Notes: a model not told the origin generated them from the sequence alone. DNA of 64,000 nt from Synechococcus sp. JA-2-3B'a(2-13) (GCF_000013225.1 NC_007776.1:267277-331276), one strand, 5' to 3'; positions 1-8,894 are shown, counted from the first letter of the stretch. Program-made: numbers and translations.

Positions 1-1
1 G

Positions 2-199
2 AACATGACGCCTGCCGGGGTCAAGCTGATCTGCGTGGACATTAACCCGGCAGTGGTGACCAAGCTGGCCGATCGGGGATCCCTGGAGTCGGTGGGGATT
101 GTTACCGATGTGGGCCTGTTCTTGAGTTTGTTGGTGCAGCAGTTGGCGCGTTTGGGGCAGGTGTATGAGCGCCCGCAACCTGCTCTTGCTGCCCGCTAG
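2..199 (+). CDS. C-terminal end of a LOR/SDH-type (TIGR00300, ArgZ/AgrE-like) protein, 5' truncated by window edge
   Basis: Only the last 65 codons are present. The frame is open from base 2 to TAG at 197-199. The peptide contains [17 protein letters not shown] and then [18 protein letters not shown], which I recognise as the conserved C-terminus of the LOR/SDH (TIGR00300) family. In cyanobacteria this region forms the C-terminal half of the arginine-catabolic ArgZ/AgrE proteins (arginine dihydrolase fused to an ornithine cyclodeaminase-like part). The N-terminal catalytic domain lies outside the window, so whether the full bifunctional enzyme is encoded cannot be judged here. Confidence 0.7.
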   Translation, partial: NMTPAGVKLICVDINPAVVTKLADRGSLESVGIVTDVGLFLSLLVQQLARLGQVYERPQPALAAR

Positions 200-267
200 C
201 CACCCCATCCATAAGCGCTGTTATCTTTTGGGATCCTTAAACTGGGATCCTCAAGCCTCAAAAGGGT

Positions 268-1050
268 ATGCCTTTTATTAGCCTGTTGACGGATTTTGGC
301 CTGCAGGATCCCTATGTGGGCATTATGAAAGGGGTGATTCATACCCTTTCCCCACAGGCTCAACTCATCGACCTCAGCCATGGGATCCCGCCTCAGGATG
401 TGGCGGCGGCTCGCTTTGCCCTGATGACGGCCTACCCCTATCTGCCGTCGGGCACCATTCACCTGGCCGTTGTGGATCCAGGGGTGGGGAGTAGCCGCCG
501 GGCGGTAGCCATCCAAACCGAGACGGGCTTTTTGGTTGGCCCTGACAATGGCCTGTTCAGCGGCGTTTTGGCCCAAACTCCGGCGCTGGCTGCTGTGGAA
601 CTCAACCGGCCCCGCTATTGGCGCACCCCCTCTCCCAGCCGCACCTTTCATGGGCGGGATATTTTTGCCCCGGTTGCCGCTCATCTGGCCAACGGGATCC
701 CTTTGGCGGAGCTGGGGGATCCCCTAGACGTAGCAGAACTAACCCGCTGGGAGTGGCCGCCACCCCAGATGGAGACCAACGGCTGTCGCGGCCTGGTCCA
801 GGCCATCGACCACTTCGGCAACGGCATCACCAACCTGCCCGGACATTGGGTGGAAGGTCGAAGCTGGAGCGCCTGGATCAAAGGGATCCCCGTCCGCTCC
901 GTGGCCACCTTTGCTGAGGGAGAAGTTGGGGAAGTGCTGGCCCTGGTGGGCAGCTCCGGCTGGGTGGAGATCGTGCAAAACCGAGGCAATGCCAGCCGTG
1001 CCTTGGGTTTCAAAGTGGGAGATGAGGTGCGCGTGCAGTGGAGCGGCTAG
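268..1050 (+). CDS. SAM hydroxide adenosyltransferase (DUF62 family)
   Basis: A 260-residue protein of the fluorinase/chlorinase fold. The family splits S-adenosylmethionine with water or hydroxide to adenosine and methionine. Diagnostic segments are TDFGLQDPYVGIMKG at the N-terminus (including the substrate-binding Asp), the LIDLSHGIPPQD segment, VDPGVGSSRR near residue 70 and GPDNGLFS near residue 90; the smaller C-terminal beta-barrel domain follows (GLVQAIDHFGNGITNL). Length is normal for the family, and the ATG follows a short leader after the preceding gene. The cellular role is not well established. It is convergent with the downstream hsp gene, with a 38-bp gap holding a GATCCCC/GGGGATC inverted repeat. 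Confidence 0.9.
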   Translation: MPFISLLTDFGLQDPYVGIMKGVIHTLSPQAQLIDLSHGIPPQDVAAARFALMTAYPYLPSGTIHLAVVDPGVGSSRRAVAIQTETGFLVGPDNGLFSGVLAQTPALAAVELNRPRYWRTPSPSRTFHGRDIFAPVAAHLANGIPLAELGDPLDVAELTRWEWPPPQMETNGCRGLVQAIDHFGNGITNLPGHWVEGRSWSAWIKGIPVRSVATFAEGEVGEVLALVGSSGWVEIVQNRGNASRALGFKVGDEVRVQWSG

Positions 1051-1088
1051 ATCCCCTCGCCTGAAAAGAGAGGGAGAGACTGGGGATC

Positions 1089-1541
1089 CTAGGCAGGTTG
1101 GCTTTCCACCGTCACGGCTTCCGTCGGAGTAGTGGGGTTTGAGGCGCCCACTTGGACTTTGATCACCCGCGCTGCGTCGGCTTTGGGCAGAGTGAGGGTG
1201 AGGATGCCGTCGCGATAGGTGGCCGAGACTTTCTCCGGCTGGATGCGGCGGGCCAGCTTGAGGATGCGTTGAAAAGGTTGGGGCTCCACTTCTTGGTAGC
1301 GCAATTCAGCACCTTCAGGGCCGTGAACCTGGATCTCGCCGCTGATGGAGAGCTGTTGAGCCGTGGCCTCGATGTGGAAGCGTTCCCGATTGGCACCGGG
1401 CACCCACAACTGGACGGTGTAGGCTTCGCCGCTCTCCCAAACCTGCAGAGGAGTGGGCAGGAAGGAGCGAGAGCGTCCCCGGTTGGGCTCCGCTTGCAGA
1501 GCTTGTACCTCGAAAAGCGGGCTGAAGTAAAGAGTTGCCAT
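1089..1541 (-). CDS. hspA: Small heat-shock protein, Hsp20/alpha-crystallin family
   Basis: A 150-residue ATP-independent holdase chaperone. A variable N-terminal arm of about 35 residues precedes the alpha-crystallin domain (FLPTPLQVWESGEAYTVQLWVPG through GILTLTLPKA, residues about 30-125), which ends in the family's GILTLTLPK strand. The IKV segment in the tail fits the I-x-I/V anchoring motif used for oligomer assembly. The order and length match cyanobacterial HspA/Hsp16.6 proteins, which protect thylakoids and soluble enzymes in heat. It is alone on the minus strand. The roughly 290 bp upstream carries no recognisable gene, and I could not identify a CIRCE operator with confidence. Confidence 0.92.
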   Translation of the reverse strand: MATLYFSPLFEVQALQAEPNRGRSRSFLPTPLQVWESGEAYTVQLWVPGANRERFHIEATAQQLSISGEIQVHGPEGAELRYQEVEPQPFQRILKLARRIQPEKVSATYRDGILTLTLPKADAARVIKVQVGASNPTTPTEAVTVESQPA

Positions 1542-1828
1542 AGTGTCTCCTAGGGTAAATAGGCTAAGTCATCAATGGAGTTGAGGGAAGCGAAGAGATC
1601 TCGGCAAAGAAGGCTTGGCCTGCACTTGGGATTTGAATTCACAAAATCCTGCTCTGATCATCCAAGAAAGCCATCCCAGCGAGGGAGGGCAAACCGATCT
1701 GCGATAGGCAGGATCCCCTCACCTCATGGGGAAGAGGGATGAAAACAAACAGGGCAATCCAATGGTTCACTCGAAACATTTTGCTCAAAACAGAATGGGG
1801 TAGATGTGAGTGAAAAAAGAAGACCGTT

Positions 1829-2136
1829 ATGGATCCCACTCCCATTCCCATCCGATTTCAGGTGAACGGCCAACCCTATGGGCAGGTGGTTCCGCCGGGG
1901 ATCACTCTGCTGAGCTTGTTGCGGGAGCTGGGCTGGGTGGGGGTACGCCGGCGCAGGGGCGTTTTTCGGCTCCCCAGGGATCCCTGACTTTGCCGGAGCT
2001 GGCCCAAAGGGCTTCGGATCCCATCGAGGTGGAGCTGCACCATGCCGCCGACGAATCTTCCGTCTCCTTTGCCGTGGCGGGGGTGGAATTGGCAGTGGAT
2101 ATGGAAACCGGCCAGATTGAGCTGCTGATCGCGTAA
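1829..2136 (+). pseudogene. Scrambled xanthine dehydrogenase-family remnant (2Fe-2S subunit start joined to Mo-subunit segment)
   Basis: From ATG 1829 one frame reads MDPTPIPIRFQVNGQPYG and then PPGITLLSLLRELG. This is the start of the small [2Fe-2S] subunit of xanthine/CO dehydrogenases, but it breaks before the first cysteine cluster and stops at 1985-1987. From about 1978 a second frame reads GSLTLPELAQRA, HHAADESSVSFAVAGVELAVD and METGQIELLI, which resembles a segment late in the molybdenum subunit. The two parts are in different frames and the intervening kilobases are missing, so this is an internal deletion product. The second frame is closed by TAA inside a 24-bp repeat that begins at 2130. 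Family assignment is moderate because both pieces are short. Confidence 0.55.
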
Positions 2137-2200
2137 GCGGGACGGAGTCCTTTGTCGCTACGCGACGCTAACGCGAACGCGTAAGCGGGACGGAGTCCTT
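2130..2200. repeat. Three clustered copies of the 24-bp modular repeat
   Basis: Two plus-orientation type I units (2130-2153 and 2178-2200, core GCGGGACGGAGTCC) flank a minus-orientation variant at 2153-2176. The variant's hairpin is GTCGC-TAC-GCGAC, followed by the same tail GCTAACGCGA. The first unit ends the xanthine dehydrogenase remnant by contributing TAA at 2134-2136. This variant shows that the hairpin arm and the tail behave as separate modules. Confidence 0.85.
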
Positions 2201-2230
2201 GCATTTCACCAAATTTTCGGGCTGGAGGCC

Positions 2231-2259
2231 CGCACCATAGCCGCAGGCTTGGTGTCGGG
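2231..2259 (+). other. Solo copy of the tnpB-element end hairpin
   Basis: The segment begins CGCACC and ends GGTGTCGGG, with total length 29 nt. The same termini at the same spacing occur at the 3' end of the tnpB gene (3460-3488). The interior differs, but the CACC/GGTG stem is kept. I infer the right end, or omega-RNA 3' hairpin, of a second related element whose body is gone. It is followed at once by another small hairpin, GGAGG-AAAGC-CCTCC. Confidence 0.45.
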
Positions 2260-2320
2260 AGGAAAGCCCTCCTCCATATAGGTTTGCTGGTCAAAAGTCT
2301 GGATAAACTACAATAAGCCC

Positions 2321-3475
2321 ATGAGCCAGACTATCTCTGTACGTTGCAAGCTGATAGTCCCACAAGAGTTGCGTCAAGAAATTGACCGCACTTTGCAGGG
2401 CTTTGCGAATGCTTGCAACCAGATTCTCGACACCGCCAAACAAAAGAACTGCTGGAACACCGCCAAGCTGCACCACTTGGTCTATCGGCCGGTAAGGGCA
2501 GCAACGGGGCTGAAAGCCAACCACGTCTGTCAGGCGCTCCGTCGGGTGATTAGCAATGCCAAGGCGGTGAAGCAAGTCCACAGGTTCCGCCCCACCAGTC
2601 TGACTTTGGACGCTCGTACTTTTAAGTACCGAGAGTCCGACCAAGCCGTGGGCGTGACCCTGATGAGCGGACGGGTTTGGCTCAAGCTCAAGATCGGTGG
2701 CTACCAGATAGCGCTCCTGCGGGGGCAAACGCCCACCAGCGCAACCCTGTCCAAGACCAAGCAGGGGGACTACTACATCAACATTGCTGTTGAGCTGGAC
2801 ACTCCCCCGACCGGCAAAACTCCAAAGGTAATCGGAGTTGACTTGGGCAGGCGGGATATCGCCACCGCTAGCAACGGACGCTCTTGGAGTGGAGAGCACA
2901 TCCAGGCCGTCCGTGACCGGTTCAGCCGTGTACGCGCCAAGGTTCAATCCAAACGCACTCGCAGCTCTAGGAGGCTGCTGAGAAGGCTCTCTGGGAGAGA
3001 ACGGCGCTACCAGACATGGCTGAACCATAACATCAGTAAAACCTTGGTCAGGGATGCCCAGGCTATTGGTGCGGCACTGGCTTTTGAAGACTTGACAGGC
3101 ATCAGAGATTGCCTGAATCAGAAGCCTCGAAGTAAGGCTGAGCGGCGCAGGACTAACAACTGGGCGTTCTACCAGCTCAGGACGTTGGTGGCCTACAAGG
3201 CTGCTATTGCTGGAGTGCCTGTGGTACTGGTGCCGCCTGCCTACACCAGTCAGACCTGCCACAAATGCCTGCACATCCATCCTGAGCGGGGTAAGTCCTA
3301 CCGCAATGGTAAGTCGTTCAAGTGTGGGCACTGCGGGTGGGAAGGGGATGCTGACCATAACGCTGCTCAAGTAATCTCTCTCCTTGGGGCGACTGTAAAC
3401 TCGCCTGAAATTCCGAAACTTAGCTGTCCTCTGGGGCCGCTAGGGATTGGGATAAAGCTCGCACCCTGCGCATAG
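2321..3475 (+). CDS. tnpB: TnpB, IS200/IS605-type OrfB RNA-guided nuclease (solo, no TnpA)
   Basis: A 384-residue TnpB, the compact ancestor of Cas12. The RuvC parts are in order: GVDLGRRDIATAS (RuvC-I Asp), LAFEDLTGIRD (RuvC-II Glu), a zinc finger with CHKC and then CGHCG, and GDADHNAAQVI (RuvC-III Asp). All catalytic positions are present and the frame is intact, so the protein is probably functional. No tnpA transposase gene lies beside it, so movement would need a transposase in trans. The 3' end of the gene overlaps a hairpin (3460-3488) at the place where TnpB elements encode their omega RNA. The element sits between a gene remnant with repeats and a large helicase gene. Confidence 0.93.
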   Translation: MSQTISVRCKLIVPQELRQEIDRTLQGFANACNQILDTAKQKNCWNTAKLHHLVYRPVRAATGLKANHVCQALRRVISNAKAVKQVHRFRPTSLTLDARTFKYRESDQAVGVTLMSGRVWLKLKIGGYQIALLRGQTPTSATLSKTKQGDYYINIAVELDTPPTGKTPKVIGVDLGRRDIATASNGRSWSGEHIQAVRDRFSRVRAKVQSKRTRSSRRLLRRLSGRERRYQTWLNHNISKTLVRDAQAIGAALAFEDLTGIRDCLNQKPRSKAERRRTNNWAFYQLRTLVAYKAAIAGVPVVLVPPAYTSQTCHKCLHIHPERGKSYRNGKSFKCGHCGWEGDADHNAAQVISLLGATVNSPEIPKLSCPLGPLGIGIKLAPCA

Positions 3476-3488
3476 CGCGGGTGTCGGG
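3460..3488 (+). ncRNA. Putative right-end hairpin / 3' part of the TnpB omega RNA
   Basis: The stem CACCC ... GGGTG spans the tnpB stop codon and is followed by TCGGG. In IS200/IS605 elements the 3' end of tnpB and the adjacent right end form the omega RNA scaffold, with the guide just outside. By that model the guide would start near 3489 (TAGTTTACAAAAGC...). The family arrangement is established; the exact ends here are inferred. Confidence 0.4.
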
Positions 3489-3656
3489 TAGTTTACAAAA
3501 GCTTGAATCGAGATGTTTTGTGAGTTTGCAAATGGCTACATAGGTAGTTGTGGGCTACGTGGGGATTATGAAAAAAATTAAGACTTTTGGCACAGCGGCA
3601 ATTTTCGCCAGTAGTCCGGCACTAGGATAGCTTCCAAGTATACCCAGCGAGATCCC

Positions 3657-6600
3657 ATGTATGTATATTGCCCGGAGGAATTTCTGGGAAGCAAAACCCA
3701 GTGCAACCTAGAAGCATTGATAGAACGGCTGGAAGAGGGGGGTCGCACCCTTTTGAGCCAGTTGTTTGACGTTCGTTACCCTTACTGGAAGCGTAATCTC
3801 CGCAACAACATTCGCTTGGTGGGGGAGCTGCGCTATGTAGGCGAGGTACCCGTTCTGGTTTTGTTTGGCCTCTGGCCGAGAGGCAGTCACGAATACCGGG
3901 AGTTCTTAGACCGACGGCGAGATCCGGATTATCAAGAACGGGTGCGGAGCTGGGTGCCCGATGACCGTTTGCAGGCGTGGCTGGCGCAGCGGCACGAACC
4001 AGGGGATCCGCCAAACCATCTCCCCCCTCTGCCCGACGAGCTGTATGAATGGACACAGTTCTTGAATGCTCCCAATCCGCAGGAGCGGCTGGTGTTGGAA
4101 AGCGGGGAATGGGTTCGGCAAGTACGGGCCCTTTCTCCAGAGCAGCGGCGCCAGGCTTACCAAGCAGTATCCCGCTTGGTAATTGAAGGCAGGCTCTACC
4201 GGCAGCTCCCGCCGTTTTATCTGGAGGCAGAGGTCAAATGCTGGCAGGAGGAATCCCTGTATCTGGCCGTCAGCTTGGTACAAGCGTGCGAGCAGCCGGG
4301 GAGATTGTTTCCATTTCTCATTGGAGTTTACGACCACGCCCCAGAGCAAAAGGAACGGTTTGAGCTGGGATGCCAAACCTGCCTCTTTGGGATGAAAGCC
4401 AAGCAGCCAGACATTCTCCAGCACCCGCAACCTTTGGAGGTGTGGAAGCGGTACGCCCGTCGCGCCTACCCCGACTACATGGTGATGGATGAGACCATTT
4501 GGTTGGAAATGCAGGAGATCACAGAGGGAAATTTGGCTTTGTCCATGGAGGAGGAAGAAATCCTGCAGAGTACATCCATGCCCCTACTGATCAACGGAAG
4601 GGCCGGGAGTGGCAAATCTCTGATGTTGTACTACCGCTTTGCCGACTATTGCAGCCACTACCTCAAAACTTCAAAACAGAGACCTCTTGAGTACCGCCCT
4701 CTCTTTTTGACCTACAGCCCAAGCTTGGTGCAGCAAGCCCGCGACAGGGTAAGTTCAATTTTGCGCATCAGCCACCGCTATCGGGAGAAGGGGTGCAGCT
4801 TCTCCACGGAGGAAATTCAGCAATGTCAAACTTTTTTTAGCACTTTTCAGGATTACCTGCTGAACTGCCTTCCTGCCGAGCGGCAAGAACGCTACCAACC
4901 GGATCGGTATGTCAATTTTTATCGATTTCAGAGCTGGTATTGTGGTCGCCGCGATGTAGAGCTGGCTTGGCACACCATTCGCACGCTGATCAAAGGCTAT
5001 GAGGTCAGTGACTATTTGGATCCCGATAGCTACCGAGAATTGCCTGAGGCCGACCGCAGTGTGGATGAAGAAGCCTTCGAGCGGATTTACGAAGAGATTT
5101 GGCCGGGTTACCGGGATCGAACCACCCATGAGGGCTACTGGGATGACCAAGATTTGGCCAGAGATGTGCTGCAAAATGGCACTCTTAATCCTATTCATCC
5201 AGTCATTTTTTGCGATGAGGTTCAGGACTTTACCCAACTTGAGCTGAATATCATTTTTTGCTTATCTCCTTGGGGAAAATACAAGTTGGATTGGGCTATT
5301 GAGCACCTGCCCTATGCCTTTGCCGGGGATCCCTTGCAAACCATTAACCCAACGGGATTTCGTTGGGCTGCTCTGAAAAAATATCTCTACGAGCATATCC
5401 GCGCCTACTTGTTGCCGAGCCATCCCTTTGAGATTGCAGGCCCGCAGGAGCTGAGAAACAACTATCGCAGCAATCCACAAGTTACTCGTTTTAGCAATGT
5501 AGTCAACCTGTGGCGGCGAGTTCTCAGCAAGAGTCGAGAAATCTATCCCCAACAGCCCTGGCGTCCCCATGAGCAGGGCATGCCGGTTCAAAGGTTTGTG
5601 CTGGATGGTCAGGAAAGAAACTTAATCGAAGATGAGCTTAGAAAAATGCTTAGTGATCTCACAGGAACAGTCTGTATCTTACCCTGTCCTGTGGGAGAGG
5701 AGCTGAACTACGTGCGTCAGGATCCCGAACTCCAGAAGATCTTTGCCGAGGAATTGAAGCAGAATCTTAAACCACCGCTCCTGCAAACTGCTACGTCTGT
5801 TAAGGGAATGGAGTTCAAAAAAGTTATCCTCTACAAGTTTGGAAACGCCTATCGACAAAACTTTAACCGGCAGCTTAATTATTACGCCCGAGGAGCTGGG
5901 GAGGCGATATCCCTGCAACTCCATTATTTTCTCAACCAATTGTATGTCGGCATTACCCGCCCCATCGAGGCCCTGGCCATTGTGGACACCTCTGCCGGTT
6001 GGCGGGAGTTCTGGGATCCAAGCTTAGAATCCAACTCTTGGCTCGATCATCCTTCTCTGCAACCGGATCGGTCGGAATGGGAGACCGACCCACCGGTATT
6101 GGGTTACCCTGTCAAAGGCATCAATATCCAGTACTGGACCAATACAAGCTTGGAAGATCTGCAGGAGGCAGCTCTTGAGCTTCTCAGGCGCGGCATCGAG
6201 GAGGGCAACCCTAAACTTCTGGAGGATGTTCAAACTCTGGCGCGGAAGGCAAAAAAACCACCTCTAGAACAGGAATGTCAGGCCTGGCTCCTCAAGCTCC
6301 AGAGGGATTACGTTTCCGCAGGGCAAAAGTTCCTGAGCCTGGAGCAGTCTGCTTTGCCCAACAAAAATCTTAAACGAGAAGCCTGGGAGTGCTTTTGGAG
6401 AGGGAAGGCCTGGTTGGAGCTGCAGCGTAACGCCGCCTACTTTGCTGGATGTCCTGGGATCCCAGACTACAGCCCCTTGGTGGACTTGATGGTGGCGACC
6501 CAAAGAACCTCTGTCAAGTCTATGGAGCGCTTCCGACAGGTGGTGCGGGTGCGAGATTGGCTGAGCGTTGAAGTCAGCCCCAAAGATAGGGACTTCGTCC

Positions 6601-7757
6601 CGCTTACACGAACGGATTCCACCTGGAAAGAGTGTGTACAGCAATTTTTGGCAGAGCTTGAGCAAGTTCTCAACAACTTGGGAACTTTCTGCCCCCAGGA
6701 AGAGGCCCGCAGCCGGTTTTTGCAAGAGACCCTTGAGGCTTTGAAGGGACGTCTGGCCTTTCTCGGCCAGCGGCAGCCGTTCGCGAATCAGTACTACAAG
6801 ATTTGGGGTATCTGTCACTTCTATCGGCAGGAATTTGAGCGGGCGGTAGAGGTTTGGGATCAGGGGGGCCAAACGGAGCATTCCCCCTACTACCGGGCCA
6901 AGATCCACCTGGAACCCCTTCCCGGCAAGGTGAGGTGGCTATCCAAAGACCGCCAAGACTCGGTGGTGCTGGACCGATGGCAAGAGGCAGGACGTCCCCT
7001 CACAGGCGAGTGGGCAGAGTACATCGGCGACGTCGTCACCAGTCTGGAGCGCTTGAAAGACTGGCCGCTGATGCTGCGAGTTCTGATCCAGTGCCGAGAG
7101 TGGGAGAAGCTCTGGAAAACGGTGCAGGCCCATCCTCAGGCGTGGCAGCGGGGACATGACTACGAGCTGGTGGCTGCCATGGCCCGGGATATCCGGACCA
7201 ACTGGGAAGACTTAAGGCGCAAATCCCCTGGGCTGCGAGATTTTCTGCAGGAAGTGGTTACCAGCACACAGATGGAGCGGGCCTGGTGGCTACAGCCCCT
7301 GGAGGTAGGCTTGGCTTGTGAGCGATTGGGCCACTACCGAGACACGCTCAGGTTTTACGAGCGCTTCACCGAAAGCAGAACCGGCAGGCTGACCAGGCAG
7401 CAACGCTCTCAAATTCGGCAGCGCTGGCTGGTGACCCACCAAAGGTATCAAGAGGTTCTCCAAGCGGAGGGGCGCCCAACAGATCGTTTGGCGGAGGAGT
7501 TTCGACAGGCTCAAGAGCGTTGGAGGGAGCAGCTGCCCCAGGCAGAACCTGAGCTGGACGAACGGGATCCCTGGGCGCTTGACTTTGTGGAGCACCCCAG
7601 CCCTGTCCAAAGTTGGCTGCTGCAGCGGGCCCAAACCGACACCCAGAGCCGACTCAGAGCGGAAATCGCCCAGGCGCTGGAGCATCTGGACGAACGACAC
7701 TTGCAGCAGGTGCACAGCTTGATCCAGCGCTTTTCGCGCGCCGACCCATCCACCTAG
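3657..7757 (+). CDS. Very large UvrD-like superfamily 1 helicase with long N- and C-terminal extensions
   Basis: 1366 residues. The SF1 helicase core is complete: Walker A GRAGSGKS at residues 314-321, DEVQD at 520-524, GDPLQTI from 557, NNYRSNP (motif IV), KGMEF (motif V) and YVGITR at 763-768 (motif VI). About 300 residues precede the core (no domain recognised) and nearly 600 follow. The tail is rich in Trp/Leu/Arg helical segments that resemble TPR-like repeats, as in TRANK1-type helicases; that comparison is inference. ATG 3657 follows a 180-bp leader after the tnpB element. A diverged copy of the 24-bp repeat is read in frame as residues 978-985 (RDFVPLTR). It may act in nucleic-acid repair, RNA handling or defence; the sequence does not decide. 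Confidence 0.85.
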   Translation: MYVYCPEEFLGSKTQCNLEALIERLEEGGRTLLSQLFDVRYPYWKRNLRNNIRLVGELRYVGEVPVLVLFGLWPRGSHEYREFLDRRRDPDYQERVRSWVPDDRLQAWLAQRHEPGDPPNHLPPLPDELYEWTQFLNAPNPQERLVLESGEWVRQVRALSPEQRRQAYQAVSRLVIEGRLYRQLPPFYLEAEVKCWQEESLYLAVSLVQACEQPGRLFPFLIGVYDHAPEQKERFELGCQTCLFGMKAKQPDILQHPQPLEVWKRYARRAYPDYMVMDETIWLEMQEITEGNLALSMEEEEILQSTSMPLLINGRAGSGKSLMLYYRFADYCSHYLKTSKQRPLEYRPLFLTYSPSLVQQARDRVSSILRISHRYREKGCSFSTEEIQQCQTFFSTFQDYLLNCLPAERQERYQPDRYVNFYRFQSWYCGRRDVELAWHTIRTLIKGYEVSDYLDPDSYRELPEADRSVDEEAFERIYEEIWPGYRDRTTHEGYWDDQDLARDVLQNGTLNPIHPVIFCDEVQDFTQLELNIIFCLSPWGKYKLDWAIEHLPYAFAGDPLQTINPTGFRWAALKKYLYEHIRAYLLPSHPFEIAGPQELRNNYRSNPQVTRFSNVVNLWRRVLSKSREIYPQQPWRPHEQGMPVQRFVLDGQERNLIEDELRKMLSDLTGTVCILPCPVGEELNYVRQDPELQKIFAEELKQNLKPPLLQTATSVKGMEFKKVILYKFGNAYRQNFNRQLNYYARGAGEAISLQLHYFLNQLYVGITRPIEALAIVDTSAGWREFWDPSLESNSWLDHPSLQPDRSEWETDPPVLGYPVKGINIQYWTNTSLEDLQEAALELLRRGIEEGNPKLLEDVQTLARKAKKPPLEQECQAWLLKLQRDYVSAGQKFLSLEQSALPNKNLKREAWECFWRGKAWLELQRNAAYFAGCPGIPDYSPLVDLMVATQRTSVKSMERFRQVVRVRDWLSVEVSPKDRDFVPLTRTDSTWKECVQQFLAELEQVLNNLGTFCPQEEARSRFLQETLEALKGRLAFLGQRQPFANQYYKIWGICHFYRQEFERAVEVWDQGGQTEHSPYYRAKIHLEPLPGKVRWLSKDRQDSVVLDRWQEAGRPLTGEWAEYIGDVVTSLERLKDWPLMLRVLIQCREWEKLWKTVQAHPQAWQRGHDYELVAAMARDIRTNWEDLRRKSPGLRDFLQEVVTSTQMERAWWLQPLEVGLACERLGHYRDTLRFYERFTESRTGRLTRQQRSQIRQRWLVTHQRYQEVLQAEGRPTDRLAEEFRQAQERWREQLPQAEPELDERDPWALDFVEHPSPVQSWLLQRAQTDTQSRLRAEIAQALEHLDERHLQQVHSLIQRFSRADPST
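6588..6611 (-). repeat. Diverged 24-bp modular repeat inside the helicase gene
   Basis: It reads AGGGACTTCGTCCC followed by GCTTACACGA. The hairpin GGGAC-TTC-GTCCC is intact although the loop differs from the common TCC. It starts exactly on a codon boundary (residue 978) and is read as eight codons. Confidence 0.75.
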
Positions 7758-7784
7758 GCTGGCTCCGAACGCAGGCCGGGAGGC

Positions 7785-8846
7785 CTATTGCAGGATTTGG
7801 CGCAGGCGCTCCAAGGCCCGTCGGTTCTCTTCAGGGGTGCCCACCGTCAGACGCAGCCCCCCACCCGTGTAGCGCACACCAGTCCCCAGCTCCTGCCAGG
7901 CCCGCTGCAGCTCTTGGGGATCCCAGCCGGCCACCCGGAAGTAGAGGAAGTTGGCTTGGCTGGGCCACACCCGCACCCCCGGCAGCTCCTGCAGAGCTTG
8001 GTAAAGGGCTTCCCGCTCCTGACAAATTAGCGTCACGTCGGCCAAAAGCTCCTCGGCATGCTCCAAAGCCATCTGAACCGCCCACTGAGAAAGGGCCGTG
8101 AGGTTGTAGGGCAGGCGGATCCCATCCAGCACTTGCATAAGCTGTGGATGACCCACAGCATAGCCCACCCGGTGGGCCGCCAGGCGAAAGGCTTTGGAGA
8201 AGGTGCGCAAGATTACCCAGTTGGGATGCTCCGCCAATTTGGGCAGGGCTGTGTGCCGGCTGAACTCAAAATAGGCCTCATCCAAAATCACCAGAATCTC
8301 TTCGGGCAGCCCTTCCACCCACTCCCACTCTGCAGCCGTCAGGCCATTCCCCGTCGGCGAGTTGGGATCCACCAGGCACACCACCCGAATCGGATGCTCC
8401 CTCAAAGCCTGTTGACATCGCTCTAGATCCAGAGCAAACGTCTCCGGGTCGCGGGGAACCCGCACCACTGGGATCCCCAGGCTCTGGGCCAGGATGGCGT
8501 ACATGGAGAAGGTGGGCTCTGCCACCAAAATACCGCCCCGCCCGCCCAAACAAGTGGCAATCAGCAGCGAGCGAATCAGCTCATCCGACCCATTGCCCAG
8601 GCTGATCTGCTCTGGCTCCGCTCCGGCATAGGCGGCGATGGCCTGCTTCAGGCCCCGGTGGTGGGCATCGGGATAGCGGTTGCTGGGGATCCCCTTTTCC
8701 CAAAGGAGGGAGAGCTTCTGCTTGAAGCCCGCCGGCCAATCGAGGGGGAACTCATTGGCATCCAGCTTGTCGGCAGCCGGGGCTGGCACAGCGTCGTAGG
8801 GCTTGAGGTAGAGCAAGTCGGGGCGCAGATACTGCAAGGCACACAT
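7785..8846 (-). CDS. hisC: Histidinol-phosphate aminotransferase
   Basis: A fold-type I PLP aminotransferase that makes L-histidinol phosphate from imidazole-acetol phosphate with glutamate as donor. Recognisable parts are LDANEFP near the N-terminus, ISLGNGSDELI, VDPNSPTGN, ILDEAYFEF, and RTFSKAFRLAAHRVGY with the Schiff-base lysine in SKAF. The C-terminal domain ends normally. The ATG at 8846 gives MCALQYLRPDLLYLKPYDA, the usual family start; a GTG at 8867 would add seven residues. TATGAT just upstream of that GTG looks like a -10 element and favours the ATG. It is the last gene of a minus-strand run with trmL and ffh. Confidence 0.93.
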   Translation of the reverse strand: MCALQYLRPDLLYLKPYDAVPAPAADKLDANEFPLDWPAGFKQKLSLLWEKGIPSNRYPDAHHRGLKQAIAAYAGAEPEQISLGNGSDELIRSLLIATCLGGRGGILVAEPTFSMYAILAQSLGIPVVRVPRDPETFALDLERCQQALREHPIRVVCLVDPNSPTGNGLTAAEWEWVEGLPEEILVILDEAYFEFSRHTALPKLAEHPNWVILRTFSKAFRLAAHRVGYAVGHPQLMQVLDGIRLPYNLTALSQWAVQMALEHAEELLADVTLICQEREALYQALQELPGVRVWPSQANFLYFRVAGWDPQELQRAWQELGTGVRYTGGGLRLTVGTPEENRRALERLRQILQ

Positions 8847-8894
8847 CTTCCTGACGGGGCGAAACACCTATCATAACAGGGTCAACCCGACCCC

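Noticed and set aside
2291-3370. Long minus-strand open frame opposite tnpB
   Set aside because: The plus strand encodes a complete TnpB with all catalytic motifs; the antisense frame is a shadow of its codon usage.
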